Notes: a model not told the origin generated them from the letters alone. Positions 1-4,853 are shown, counted from the first letter of the stretch. The stretch is DNA of 5,108 nt from Oscillospiraceae bacterium (GCA_016297855.1 JAEDFW010000117.1:1-5108); one strand, 5' to 3'. Numbers and translations are program-made.

Positions 1-447
1 ACGCCCGGCGTGGGTGTGGGCGGGCACTGTATCGCGGTCGATCCGTGGTTTATCCACGAAAAATTTGAGGACATCACGCCGCTCATCTGCGAGGCGCGCA
101 CGGTCAATGACGGCAAACCGCAGTGGGTGGCCGAGCGCGTAAGCAAGGATGTGGCGCCGGGTGCCAAGATCGCGGTGCTGGGCATGAGCTTTAAGGCCGA
201 CATCGACGACACGCGGGAAAGCCCGTCCGTGCTGTTTGCCAATATCTTAACGGACATGGGTTACGAAGTGATTGCCTGCGAGCCGTTTATTGAAGGCGAC
301 GTGGCAGGCTATAAGAATCACTCACTGGAAGAGGCGATGGCGCTGTGTGACTACGCGGTCGTGACGCTGGGCCACACGCCGTTCAAGCAGAACAAAGAGC
401 TGATCGCATCAAAACCGTATTACGACTGTGTGGGAATTATGAGATAA
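1..447 (+). CDS. wecC: UDP-N-acetyl-D-mannosamine dehydrogenase-like nucleotide-sugar dehydrogenase, C-terminal part (5' end outside window)
   Basis: The frame is open from base 1 and ends at TAA 445-447, giving 148 residues. The family oxidises the C6 hydroxyl of a UDP-sugar to a carboxylate with two NAD+, making UDP-uronic acids for surface polysaccharide in the cytoplasm. Seen here: the catalytic-cysteine motif GVGVGGHCIAVDPWF at local residues 3-17 (Cys at 10), as in WecC/UDP-ManNAc dehydrogenases, and the C-terminal UDP-binding Rossmann domain with VLGMSFKADIDDTRESPS at about 59-76. The full family length is about 400-420 residues, so roughly the first 65% is missing. Upstream neighbours are unseen, so a place in a capsule or teichuronic-type cluster cannot be tested. 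UDP-GlcNAc 6-dehydrogenase is an alternative, because substrate is hard to fix from the C-terminus. Family is certain; substrate is inferred. Confidence 0.85.
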   Translation, partial: TPGVGVGGHCIAVDPWFIHEKFEDITPLICEARTVNDGKPQWVAERVSKDVAPGAKIAVLGMSFKADIDDTRESPSVLFANILTDMGYEVIACEPFIEGDVAGYKNHSLEEAMALCDYAVVTLGHTPFKQNKELIASKPYYDCVGIMR

Positions 448-451
448 TAGA

Positions 452-485
452 AAGAGCAAGGTATGGGAGACCATACCTTGTTCTT
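452..485. terminator. Bidirectional intrinsic terminator between convergent genes
   Basis: A 15-bp stem (452-466 with 471-485, one G-T wobble) closes on a GAGA (GNRA-type) loop. It is flanked by T-rich sequence on the plus strand (TTCTTATTTA) and by CTCTTTCTATT when read on the minus strand. It sits 5 bases after the sugar dehydrogenase stop and 13 bases beyond the dpaB stop, so it can serve both converging genes. The T-tracts are interrupted, so efficiency in each direction is uncertain. Confidence 0.8.
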
Positions 486-497
486 ATTTATACAATA

Positions 498-1070
498 TTA
501 GGATACGATGGGCTGAAGCTGTTCGCCGTGCAGGGCGGCGTCCACGGTTTCGCGCAGTCTGGAAAAGTCCGCGACCATTGAGCGCGGCTTTTTTTCCGGC
601 GCATCCTCGCGGAAAGGAACAAAATAAAAGTGTTTTCGAGCCAGCAGCATGCCGATATTGGCGGCGTTGGCGGCAAGCGCGTCGTTGCTCGACACAGCGA
701 TCACGACCGGGCGCTCGTTCCTCAGGTGCGCTTTGACCGCCAGCGTCACCGGCGTATCGGCAAGACCGGCGGCGAGTTTTGCGAGGGTATTGCCCGTGCA
801 GGGGCAGACGATGAGAAGATCAAGAAGCTGCTTGGGGCCAAGCGGTTCAACGTCCGTCAGCGTATGCAGAATGTCGCGGCCGCAGATCGCACGCAGCTGC
901 GCGCGGAATGCTTCTGCTTTGCCGAATCGGGTATCGGTCTCGTAACTGGCGGTTGACATAATTGGGACAATGTCGGGAAAGGCTTCGTGCAGTGCGGCCA
1001 GCTGCGTGAGTACGGGCGAGAATGTGCAGAACGAGCCGCACATGGCAAAGCCCAGAGTGACAGGGTTCAT
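498..1070 (-). CDS. dpaB: Dipicolinate synthase subunit B (flavoprotein-like subunit)
   Basis: 190 residues; B. subtilis SpoVFB is about 200. With DpaA it converts dihydrodipicolinate from the lysine pathway into dipicolinic acid in the sporulating mother cell; DPA is then loaded into the forespore as the calcium chelate. The subunit belongs to the flavoprotein (HFCD) superfamily. Motifs seen: GFAMCGSFCT at 7-16, PCTGNTLAKLA at 90-100, TPVTLAVKAHLRN at 106-118, SSNDALAANAANIG at 127-140, and YFVPFREDAPEKKPRSMVADF spanning 149-169, all typical of SpoVFB. The start is the ATG at 1070-1068, within an ATGA overlap with the dpaA stop; GGAGG at 1079-1075 lies 4 bases upstream, inside the last dpaA codons, so translation is probably coupled. 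The gene ends close to the shared terminator. No asd/dapG/dapA genes follow, unlike in B. subtilis. Confidence 0.95.
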   Translation of the reverse strand: MNPVTLGFAMCGSFCTFSPVLTQLAALHEAFPDIVPIMSTASYETDTRFGKAEAFRAQLRAICGRDILHTLTDVEPLGPKQLLDLLIVCPCTGNTLAKLAAGLADTPVTLAVKAHLRNERPVVIAVSSNDALAANAANIGMLLARKHFYFVPFREDAPEKKPRSMVADFSRLRETVDAALHGEQLQPIVS

Positions 1071-1915
1071 AGTGCCTCCATTTCGTGCAGTGTGCGGAGA
1101 ATCTCATCTTTGATGGCGGCGGCTGCCGTGGCCGGCGCGCATTTCCCTGGCAGCGAAAGTGCGTGCAGATACTTGACGGTATCGGGAACGGCTTCATCTG
1201 CCTCCAGCGCGCCGGTGCCGGAGGCAAGGTCGATGAACACACAGCCAGGCTGCAGCGCGCGCAGCTGAGCGGCGGAAAATACCGGAGCGGGCACGGTGTT
1301 GCATACACATGTGTATTGGTACAGACCACGCGTATAGCGGCCGGTTTCATCGCTGCGCAGGCCAAGGGTTGAGGCAAGCGCGCGGTCGGCAGGTTTTCGG
1401 ACGGATACAGTTACGAATGCGCCGAGCGCTTTGAATTTCAGTGCCAGCAAGCGCCCAATACGGCCAAAGCCCACGACGAGTACACGGCATCCGGAGATTG
1501 TACGGTCGGTATGGTGCATGGCAAGCTCGATCGCGCCCTCGGCAGTCGGCACGGCGTTTGCAATGGCGAGCGGGTCAGATACGGCATAATCGATCACGCG
1601 TACGGGGTATTGCGCAAGAAGCGCCGCTGCTGGGGCGAGTTTGCCGCCCAAAATGTATGTACCGGCGGGAACGGATTCCAGAAGCGAAGCAAGCGGCAGA
1701 CCGCCGGACGCTGCGCGGATCTGTGTGGGCGTGTGCAGCGCGGGCATCGGCAGCACGACAGCCTGCGCATTCTGGACTGCCGCGTGCAGTGACGCGTGGG
1801 TGTCGGCGAGTGCGGGAACCTGATAGCAGCTGACACAGAAGCCGGCGGACATGAGAAGTCCGGCAAGATACCGCTGGCGTGCATCGCCGCCGATCACGGC
1901 AAAGGTTTGAATCAT
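1067..1915 (-). CDS. dpaA: Dipicolinate synthase subunit A (Rossmann dehydrogenase-like subunit)
   Basis: 282 residues; B. subtilis SpoVFA is about 297. It is the NAD(P)-binding partner of DpaB in the mother-cell synthesis of dipicolinic acid. Seen: the N-terminal motif IGGDARQ at 8-14, the family signature NAVPTAEGAIELAM at 120-133, the nucleotide-binding loop VVGFGRIGRLLA at 147-158 followed by LGAFVTVSVRK at 164-174, and the C-terminal LPGKCAPATAA at 255-265. The start ATG (1915-1913) is preceded by a purine-rich AAGAAGGG site. A -10-like CATACATAA lies about 26 bases upstream, which fits a short leader and a sporulation sigma factor. It is first in a two-gene operon and overlaps dpaB by 4 bases. 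No missing motifs or frameshift are seen. Confidence 0.95.
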   Translation of the reverse strand: MIQTFAVIGGDARQRYLAGLLMSAGFCVSCYQVPALADTHASLHAAVQNAQAVVLPMPALHTPTQIRAASGGLPLASLLESVPAGTYILGGKLAPAAALLAQYPVRVIDYAVSDPLAIANAVPTAEGAIELAMHHTDRTISGCRVLVVGFGRIGRLLALKFKALGAFVTVSVRKPADRALASTLGLRSDETGRYTRGLYQYTCVCNTVPAPVFSAAQLRALQPGCVFIDLASGTGALEADEAVPDTVKYLHALSLPGKCAPATAAAAIKDEILRTLHEMEAL

Positions 1916-1920
1916 GGCAT

Positions 1921-1928
1921 CCCTTCTT
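1921..1928 (-). promoter_or_regulatory. Ribosome binding site of dpaA
   Basis: On the minus strand the sequence AAGAAGGG is followed by 5 bases (ATGCC) and then the ATG of dpaA. It supports this start over the in-frame GTG and ATG codons further in. Confidence 0.6.
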
Positions 1929-1941
1929 TCTTCGTTCTATC

Positions 1942-1950
1942 TTATGTATG
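1942..1950 (-). promoter_or_regulatory. Candidate sporulation (sigma-E/sigma-K type) -10 element for dpaAB
   Basis: Read on the minus strand the bases are CATACATAA. This is close to the sigma-E -10 (CATACAnT, with A in place of the last T) and to the sigma-K -10 (CATAnnnTA, one mismatch). A start about 7 bases downstream would leave a leader of about 20 bases carrying the dpaA ribosome binding site. I see no convincing -35 element at the usual distance, so the sigma assignment rests on the -10 and on the known mother-cell role of dpaAB. Confidence 0.45.
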
Positions 1951-1984
1951 ACGGATGAAAAATGCGCATGTGGCGTGCAAAGCG

Positions 1985-2013
1985 CAGAAAAAACCCCTGC
2001 CGAAGGCAGGGGT
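1985..2013 (-). terminator. Intrinsic terminator of the CAP-domain gene
   Basis: A perfect 9-bp stem (1993-2001 with 2005-2013) has a 3-base loop. On the minus strand it reads ACCCCTGCC-TTC-GGCAGGGGT, and the right arm runs straight into a T-run (1993-1988). It lies about 43 bases after the stop of the CAP-domain gene. It also insulates dpaAB, whose promoter is just downstream, from read-through. Confidence 0.9.
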
Positions 2014-2055
2014 AAACAAACCGGGATCCGGCCGTCTCTTTATTTATATTGTGGC

Positions 2056-2829
2056 TCAGCCGATAAACCACTGGGTCCAGTAGCCGCCGTCGGCGACATA
2101 GCCCACGCCCAGAAGGGCGAATTTGGTCGAGAGAATATTGGCGCGATGACCATCGGAGTTCATCCACGCGCTTACAACAGCTTCGGGCGTGGAGTAGCCC
2201 ATGGCGATGTTTTCCCCCGCAGAGGCATATGTAATGCCAAAGCTTCGCATCATATCAAACGGCGAGCCGTAGGTGGGGCTGTTGTGGTCGAAGTAGCGGT
2301 TGTCATGCATGTCCTGCGACTTTACACGCGCAAAGCGGCAGAGCTCTGCGTCAAGCGTGAGCGGCTGCAGGCCACTACGGGCGCGCTGGACATTGACCAG
2401 ATCCACGACCTGACGCTCATAGGCATGTACGCCGTCGGACGATTCGGGCTGGTCAGGCTCGGAAGGGGCCTCCGGCTCGACAGGAGTCTCAGGATCGGAA
2501 GGAACCTCGGGCTCTACGGGAGTTTCCGGCTCGACGGGAGTCTCGGGTTCAGAGGGGACTTCGGGCTCAACAGGGGTCTCGGGTTCAGAAGGAACTTCCG
2601 GTTCAGCGGGAGTCTCCGGCTCCGAAGGCTCACCCGGCGTGGGGCAGCCAGTCTCGGGGCAGCCTTCCTCCGGCCGGCAGCCAAAATCGAAGTCCCAGCA
2701 GTAGCTCGGACACGGCCGGCACGACGGACGGACACTGCATCCGCCCGGACGCGATGCGGCCATGGCGGGTACGGCGGCGCTGACGCTGATTGCCAGCGCA
2801 AGAAGAATTGCGAACAGTTTTCTTTTCAT
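2056..2829 (-). CDS. Secreted CAP/SCP (YkwD-like) domain protein with Cys-rich segment and Glu-Pro repeat linker
   Basis: 257 residues. Residues 1-24 form a classical signal peptide (MKRK, hydrophobic core, cleavage after AMA). Residues 31-62 are rich in Cys (31, 37, 40, 44, 51, 57, 62), Pro and Gly. Residues 64-132 are a Glu/Pro/Thr/Val linker with 12-residue repeats. Residues 134-257 are a bacterial CAP domain. The CAP cavity residues are all visible: His182 in YFDHNSP, Glu206 in SAGENIA, Glu216 in STPEAVVSAW, and His228 in SDGHRANIL. The start is fixed by AGGAGG at 2842-2837, 7 bases before the ATG. The protein is exported and has no transmembrane helix, LPXTG motif or LysM visible, so how it is retained is unclear. 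Bacterial CAP proteins of this type are mostly uncharacterised, some being found in spore coats; a spore role here is only suggested by the dpaAB neighbours. A terminator follows the gene. Confidence 0.92.
   Translation of the reverse strand: MKRKLFAILLALAISVSAAVPAMAASRPGGCSVRPSCRPCPSYCWDFDFGCRPEEGCPETGCPTPGEPSEPETPAEPEVPSEPETPVEPEVPSEPETPVEPETPVEPEVPSDPETPVEPEAPSEPDQPESSDGVHAYERQVVDLVNVQRARSGLQPLTLDAELCRFARVKSQDMHDNRYFDHNSPTYGSPFDMMRSFGITYASAGENIAMGYSTPEAVVSAWMNSDGHRANILSTKFALLGVGYVADGGYWTQWFIG
2461..2622 (-). repeat. 36-nt in-frame tandem repeats coding the Glu-Pro linker
   Basis: Residues 70-123 of the CAP protein consist of four 12-residue units of the form [E/D]PETP[V/A]EPE[V/A]PS, plus one extra half unit EPETPV at 94-99. 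The DNA copies differ at many third codon positions while the amino acids stay nearly constant. This points to old repeats kept by selection on the protein, not a very recent expansion. The linker should be extended, acidic and unstructured. Confidence 0.9.
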
Positions 2830-2920
2830 GGTAAAACCTCCTTCGCTTTCGTTTTACGCCAATCGCTGCCAGATTGCAAGCTGTAAATATTGCCAGGATT
2901 CGGCGCGGTTGCCCGAAACC

Positions 2921-2950
2921 TTGCAACTGCAAAGGGTTTTGTGGTATACT
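2921..2950 (+). promoter_or_regulatory. Sigma-A promoter of the DUF4364/HTH operon
   Basis: TTGCAA (2921-2926) and TATACT (2945-2950) are 18 bases apart, with an extended -10 TGG just before the hexamer. Transcription would start near 2957, leaving a leader of about 32 bases with a strong ribosome binding site. The -35 overlaps a small palindrome, TTGCA-AC-TGCAA (2921-2932), that could be a repressor site, for instance for autoregulation; this is inference. Confidence 0.7.
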
Positions 2951-2976
2951 GTAGAGGAACAAGAAATGTTTGCCAT

Positions 2977-2984
2977 GAGGTGAT
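2977..2984 (+). promoter_or_regulatory. Ribosome binding site that fixes the DUF4364 start
   Basis: GAGGTGAT is an excellent match to the anti-Shine-Dalgarno end of 16S rRNA. Its GAGG core lies 8 bases before the ATG at 2989. The frame is open further upstream to 2890, but that extension crosses the promoter and has no ribosome binding site. Confidence 0.85.
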
Positions 2985-2988
2985 TGAA

Positions 2989-3540
2989 ATGCAGGCGCAT
3001 GGATTTATTCAGGATATGCTGGACGTAAAGGTACTGATTTTGTTTGTAGCGGCGCGCGCGCAGTATCCGCTGGAGCTGCAGAAGCTCTATGAGCTGTGTT
3101 ATCAGGACGACAAACTGAGCTACTTTGACGTCTGCGTTGCTGTGCCTGAACTGGTGGCGAGCGGCCATCTTGAGCAGAGCGGCACGGGGCAGTATGTAAT
3201 TACGGAGAAAGGCCGCAGAAACGAAGAATTGACGGCGGATGGCATCGCGTTCCCGGTGCGTCAGCGCGCGCTGGCGGCAGTCGAACGGTTTAACCGCGAA
3301 GCGCATAGAAGCAGCCTCGTGCGCACGCAGATCCTGCCGCGAAAGAACGGTGATTTCTCGGTCGTCATGGCACTTGACGACGAGGTTGGCAACCTCATGA
3401 CGCTCGAACTGATGGCGCCGACGCAGAAGCAGGCGCGTGCGCTGGAGCGCGCGTTCGGAAACAGCGCGGAACAGCTGTTTCAGATGATAATGACCGAACT
3501 CCTTGACGAGGCAGAGCAGAAGCACGATGCGGATGTATGA
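2989..3540 (+). CDS. DUF4364 family protein, predicted winged-helix regulator
   Basis: 183 residues. The pattern fits DUF4364, a family I associate with Clostridia: N-terminal FIQDMLDVKVLILFVAARA (6-24), LYELCYQDDKLSYFDVCVAVPELVASGHLEQ (33-63), then a wing-like YVITEKGRRNEEL (69-81). This layout is that of a winged helix-turn-helix. Residues about 90-170 form a second domain with a strand-rich part (TQILPRKNGDFSVVMALDDEVGNLMTLELMAPT, 113-145) and a C-terminal helix. No catalytic motif, signal peptide or membrane segment is visible. No ligand or target is known to me for this family. It has its own promoter, and its last 14 bases overlap the start of a small XRE-type HTH gene, so the two are probably translated together. 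Family call is fairly secure; DNA binding is inferred. Confidence 0.8.
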   Translation: MQAHGFIQDMLDVKVLILFVAARAQYPLELQKLYELCYQDDKLSYFDVCVAVPELVASGHLEQSGTGQYVITEKGRRNEELTADGIAFPVRQRALAAVERFNREAHRSSLVRTQILPRKNGDFSVVMALDDEVGNLMTLELMAPTQKQARALERAFGNSAEQLFQMIMTELLDEAEQKHDADV

Positions 3541-3742
3541 GAACGCAGGAGCAGCACTGCAGCGGCTTCTCGATGGGCGCGGCTTGACACCCGCTGCGCT
3601 TGCTGCGGCCACGGGCATCGATACAGGTATGCTGCGCCGCATTTTGTCCGGACGGCAGAAAAGCATCAGCACAAGAAATCTGCTGGCATTTTCCCGCTTT
3701 TTCGGGCTGAGCCTGATGGAATTGATCGAGCTGTTCAGCTGA
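3527..3742 (+). CDS. Small XRE-family helix-turn-helix protein (71 aa)
   Basis: A single Cro/C1-type HTH fills the whole protein. Helix 1 covers about residues 8-18, helix 2 TPAALAAATG at 21-30, recognition helix DTGMLRRILSG at 32-42, then STRNLLAFSRFFGLSLMELIELF at 48-70, the usual ending of these domains. It has no extra sensor or dimerisation domain. The start is ambiguous: ATG 3527 (71 aa) or ATG 3533 (69 aa); a TTG at 3503 is less likely. No good Shine-Dalgarno site stands at the right distance, so translation probably depends on ribosomes finishing the DUF4364 gene, whose stop is at 3538-3540. Such small XRE proteins are usually repressors; the target here is unknown. No terminator is evident between this gene and the hpf promoter. 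Confidence 0.8.
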   Translation: MRMYENAGAALQRLLDGRGLTPAALAAATGIDTGMLRRILSGRQKSISTRNLLAFSRFFGLSLMELIELFS

Positions 3743-3787
3743 ATGTCGGAATTTACAGAAAGTTCACCAAGCGGCAGGAGAAAACCG

Positions 3788-3817
3788 TTGCGAAAACTAT
3801 GCATGTTGTGGTATACT
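3788..3817 (+). promoter_or_regulatory. Sigma-A promoter of hpf
   Basis: TTGCGA (3788-3793) and TATACT (3812-3817) are 18 bases apart, with an extended -10 TGG. Start is predicted near 3824. The layout and 13 bases around the -10 are the same as in the DUF4364 promoter. It lies 46 bases after the HTH gene stop, so hpf can be made independently. I see no sigma-B or sigma-H type element, although hpf is stress- or stationary-phase-induced in several Firmicutes. Confidence 0.75.
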
Positions 3818-3823
3818 GAATAC

Positions 3824-3841
3824 ACAGGAGGAAACTCCTGT
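3824..3841 (+). promoter_or_regulatory. 5' UTR hairpin at the predicted start of the hpf mRNA
   Basis: ACAGGAG (3824-3830) pairs perfectly with CTCCTGT (3835-3841) around a GAAA tetraloop. The predicted transcription start falls at or within a base or two of the first stem base, so the RNA would begin as a hairpin, an arrangement known to protect mRNAs from 5'-end-dependent decay. The stem includes an SD-like AGGAGG (3826-3831) with no usable start behind it. There is no T-run after it, so it is not a terminator. Confidence 0.6.
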
Positions 3842-3853
3842 AGGGTCAAAACG

Positions 3854-3860
3854 AAAGGAG
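3854..3860 (+). promoter_or_regulatory. Ribosome binding site that fixes the hpf start
   Basis: AAAGGAG lies 8 bases before the ATG at 3869. This selects 3869 over the in-frame ATG at 3743, whose 42 extra codons run across the hpf promoter and hairpin and do not resemble HPF. Confidence 0.85.
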
Positions 3861-3868
3861 CGGCTATT

Positions 3869-4408
3869 ATGAGATTTCAGTATACCGAGAAGAAAGTCAC
3901 ACTGCCGGAAAATGTTCACAATTATGCAGAGAAAAAGGTCATGAAGCTGGAACGTTTTTTCGGAGAAGATGCCGACGCCCTTGTTGCTTTCAGTATTGAG
4001 AAAAACAAGAATAATGTTGAAATCACCGTGCATGCGGCCAATACCTACTTCCGTGCCAGCGAAAGCACATCTGACATGTTTGCGTCTATCGACGCTGCCG
4101 TGTCAACCATCGAACGCCAGATTCGCAAAAACAAAACCAGACTGGCCCGCAGACTGCGGCACGACGCATTTGTCCGTACGCCGGATGTCACATCGTTTGC
4201 TCCGGATGAGCCGGAGGAGAGCACGTTTGAAATCGTGCGTGTGAAGCATTTCAATATGAAGCCCATGACCAGAGAAGAGGCAATCCTGCAGATGAATCTG
4301 CTGGAGCATACCTTCTTCGCGTTCCGTGACGAGGACAATGATGGCGCGTTTGCGGTTGTTTATCAGAGAACTGACGGCGGTTATGGCCTCATTGAAGACG
4401 CTGAATAA
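3869..4408 (+). CDS. hpf: Long-form ribosome hibernation promoting factor (HPF/RaiA family)
   Basis: 179 residues, close to the 185-190 of long HPFs such as B. subtilis YvyD. Long HPF binds the 30S decoding region and drives dimerisation into inactive 100S ribosomes in slow growth. Residues 1-98 are the S30AE domain: MRFQYTEKKVTLPENVHNYAEKK at the start, VEITVHAANTYFRASESTSDMFASIDAA at 50-77, and the basic helix RQIRKNKTRLARRLR at 83-97. Residues 99-118 are an acidic, Pro-containing linker. Residues 119-178 are the dimerisation domain, with IVRVKHFNMKPMTREEAILQMNLLEHTFFAF (122-152) and VVYQRTDGGYGLIE (163-176). All features of the long form are present. It has its own promoter, a 5' hairpin and a terminator. 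It is directly upstream of, and co-oriented with, an rRNA operon. Confidence 0.96.
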   Translation: MRFQYTEKKVTLPENVHNYAEKKVMKLERFFGEDADALVAFSIEKNKNNVEITVHAANTYFRASESTSDMFASIDAAVSTIERQIRKNKTRLARRLRHDAFVRTPDVTSFAPDEPEESTFEIVRVKHFNMKPMTREEAILQMNLLEHTFFAFRDEDNDGAFAVVYQRTDGGYGLIEDAE

Positions 4409-4426
4409 TAGAAAACTAATGATACT

Positions 4427-4456
4427 GAGCGGACGCTGTTTGGCGTCCGCTCTTTT
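4427..4456 (+). terminator. Intrinsic terminator of hpf
   Basis: A perfect 10-bp GC-rich stem, GAGCGGACGC (4427-4436) with GCGTCCGCTC (4443-4452), has a 6-base loop TGTTTG and is followed by TTTTC. It begins 18 bases after the hpf stop codon and separates hpf from the rRNA promoters. Confidence 0.9.
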
Positions 4457-4572
4457 CATAGTGTGGATATGTTGAAAAAGACTGCGCCTGTAGGCGTGTC
4501 AAGTGGTGACTGCGATTAAAAAGCAACAAGTTTTCCACAGCGCTTTTGGATAGTTTTTCGGGCAAAAAGGTG

Positions 4573-4601
4573 TTGACATTTTCTGCGGCGTTTGGTATCA
4601 T
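4573..4601 (+). promoter_or_regulatory. rRNA operon promoter P1
   Basis: A perfect -35 TTGACA (4573-4578) and a near-consensus -10 TATCAT (4596-4601) are 17 bases apart. It lies about 97 bases upstream of P2 in the same direction, as in many tandem rrn promoters. Confidence 0.85.
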
Positions 4602-4638
4602 AACACCCGCGTTGAGAAACAGCGCATCACAGCTGCTT

Positions 4639-4669
4639 CAAAAAATGTTGAAAACTTTTGAAAAAGTTC
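4639..4669 (+). promoter_or_regulatory. UP-element-like phased A-tracts upstream of P2
   Basis: A-runs at 4640-4645, 4651-4654 and 4661-4665 are spaced about 10 bases, one helical turn, immediately upstream of the P2 -35. This predicts curved DNA and contact with the RNA polymerase alpha C-terminal domains. The same bases contain a 16-base palindrome, AACTTTT-GA-AAAAGTT (4653-4668), which may only reflect the AT composition. Confidence 0.55.
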
Positions 4670-4698
4670 TTGACAAACATAAGCTGCTGAGATATAAT
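4670..4698 (+). promoter_or_regulatory. rRNA operon promoter P2, perfect consensus
   Basis: TTGACA (4670-4675) and TATAAT (4693-4698) both match the sigma-A consensus fully and are 17 bases apart, the optimal spacing. Start is predicted near 4704-4705. It is the strongest promoter in the window. Confidence 0.93.
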
Positions 4699-4840
4699 CA
4701 TCAAGCTCGCTGATGACGAGCGATTCGCAAAACTGCGGAGTGCACCTTGTAAATTAAACAACGAGAAACATGAACAAACACCTTGGACAATTTTGATCGA
4801 TTAAGATCTAAACAAGTTGTTCGAATGAATGTCGAAAAGA

Positions 4841-4853
4841 GATTCTTTGAATA
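4841..4853 (+). promoter_or_regulatory. boxA-like antitermination site in the rRNA leader
   Basis: GATTCTTTGAATA resembles the boxA core of Gram-positive rrn leaders (TTCTTTGAA followed by an A-rich stretch), where NusB and S10 bind to stop Rho-dependent or premature termination. The hairpin at 4820-4836 just upstream adds weight. The match is from memory of the consensus, not an alignment. Confidence 0.5.

Larger units (their letters stand above)
4457..4704 (+). promoter_or_regulatory. Gene-free rRNA control region: tandem promoters and AT-rich upstream DNA
   Basis: No open reading frame here has a start, ribosome binding site or recognisable product. Composition becomes AT-rich compared with the coding DNA around it. 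The stretch holds two DnaA-box-like 9-mers (4462-4470 and 4531-4539), a short palindrome CGCCT-GT-AGGCG near 4486-4497, promoter P1, phased A-tracts and promoter P2. This is the usual composition of a rrn control region. Confidence 0.8.

Noticed and set aside
1441..1833. Plus-strand open frames inside dpaA
   Set aside because: They are antisense shadows of a gene with clear family motifs across its full length and have no homology I can recognise.
2851..2879. Possible minus-strand promoter for the CAP gene, TTGCAA-N17-TAAAAC
   Set aside because: Both hexamers match only 4 of 6, and the start would fall almost on the ribosome binding site. I found no clear sporulation-sigma alternative, so the CAP promoter is left unassigned.
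1879..2886. 335-residue plus-strand open frame opposite the CAP gene and the dpaA start
   Set aside because: It mirrors the minus-strand CAP gene; its Gly/Arg/Leu repeats are the complement of the Glu-Pro repeats. It has no ribosome binding site and no recognisable domain.
2890..2988. In-frame N-terminal extension of the DUF4364 protein
   Set aside because: It runs through the -35/-10 promoter. The ATG at 2989 has an excellent ribosome binding site.
2854..3849. 331-residue minus-strand open frame across DUF4364, the HTH gene and the hpf promoter
   Set aside because: It is antisense to two well-supported genes and their promoters, is rich in Arg/Leu/Ala as expected of a shadow frame, and has no start signal.
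3743..3868. In-frame N-terminal extension of hpf by 42 codons
   Set aside because: It overlaps the promoter and 5' hairpin, lacks a ribosome binding site, and long HPFs begin with the MRFQYTEKK-like segment at 3869.
4462..4539. Chromosomal replication origin
   Set aside because: Only two imperfect DnaA-like boxes are present, with no box cluster, no unwinding element pattern and no dnaA, dnaN or rpmH nearby; the region is explained by rrn promoters.
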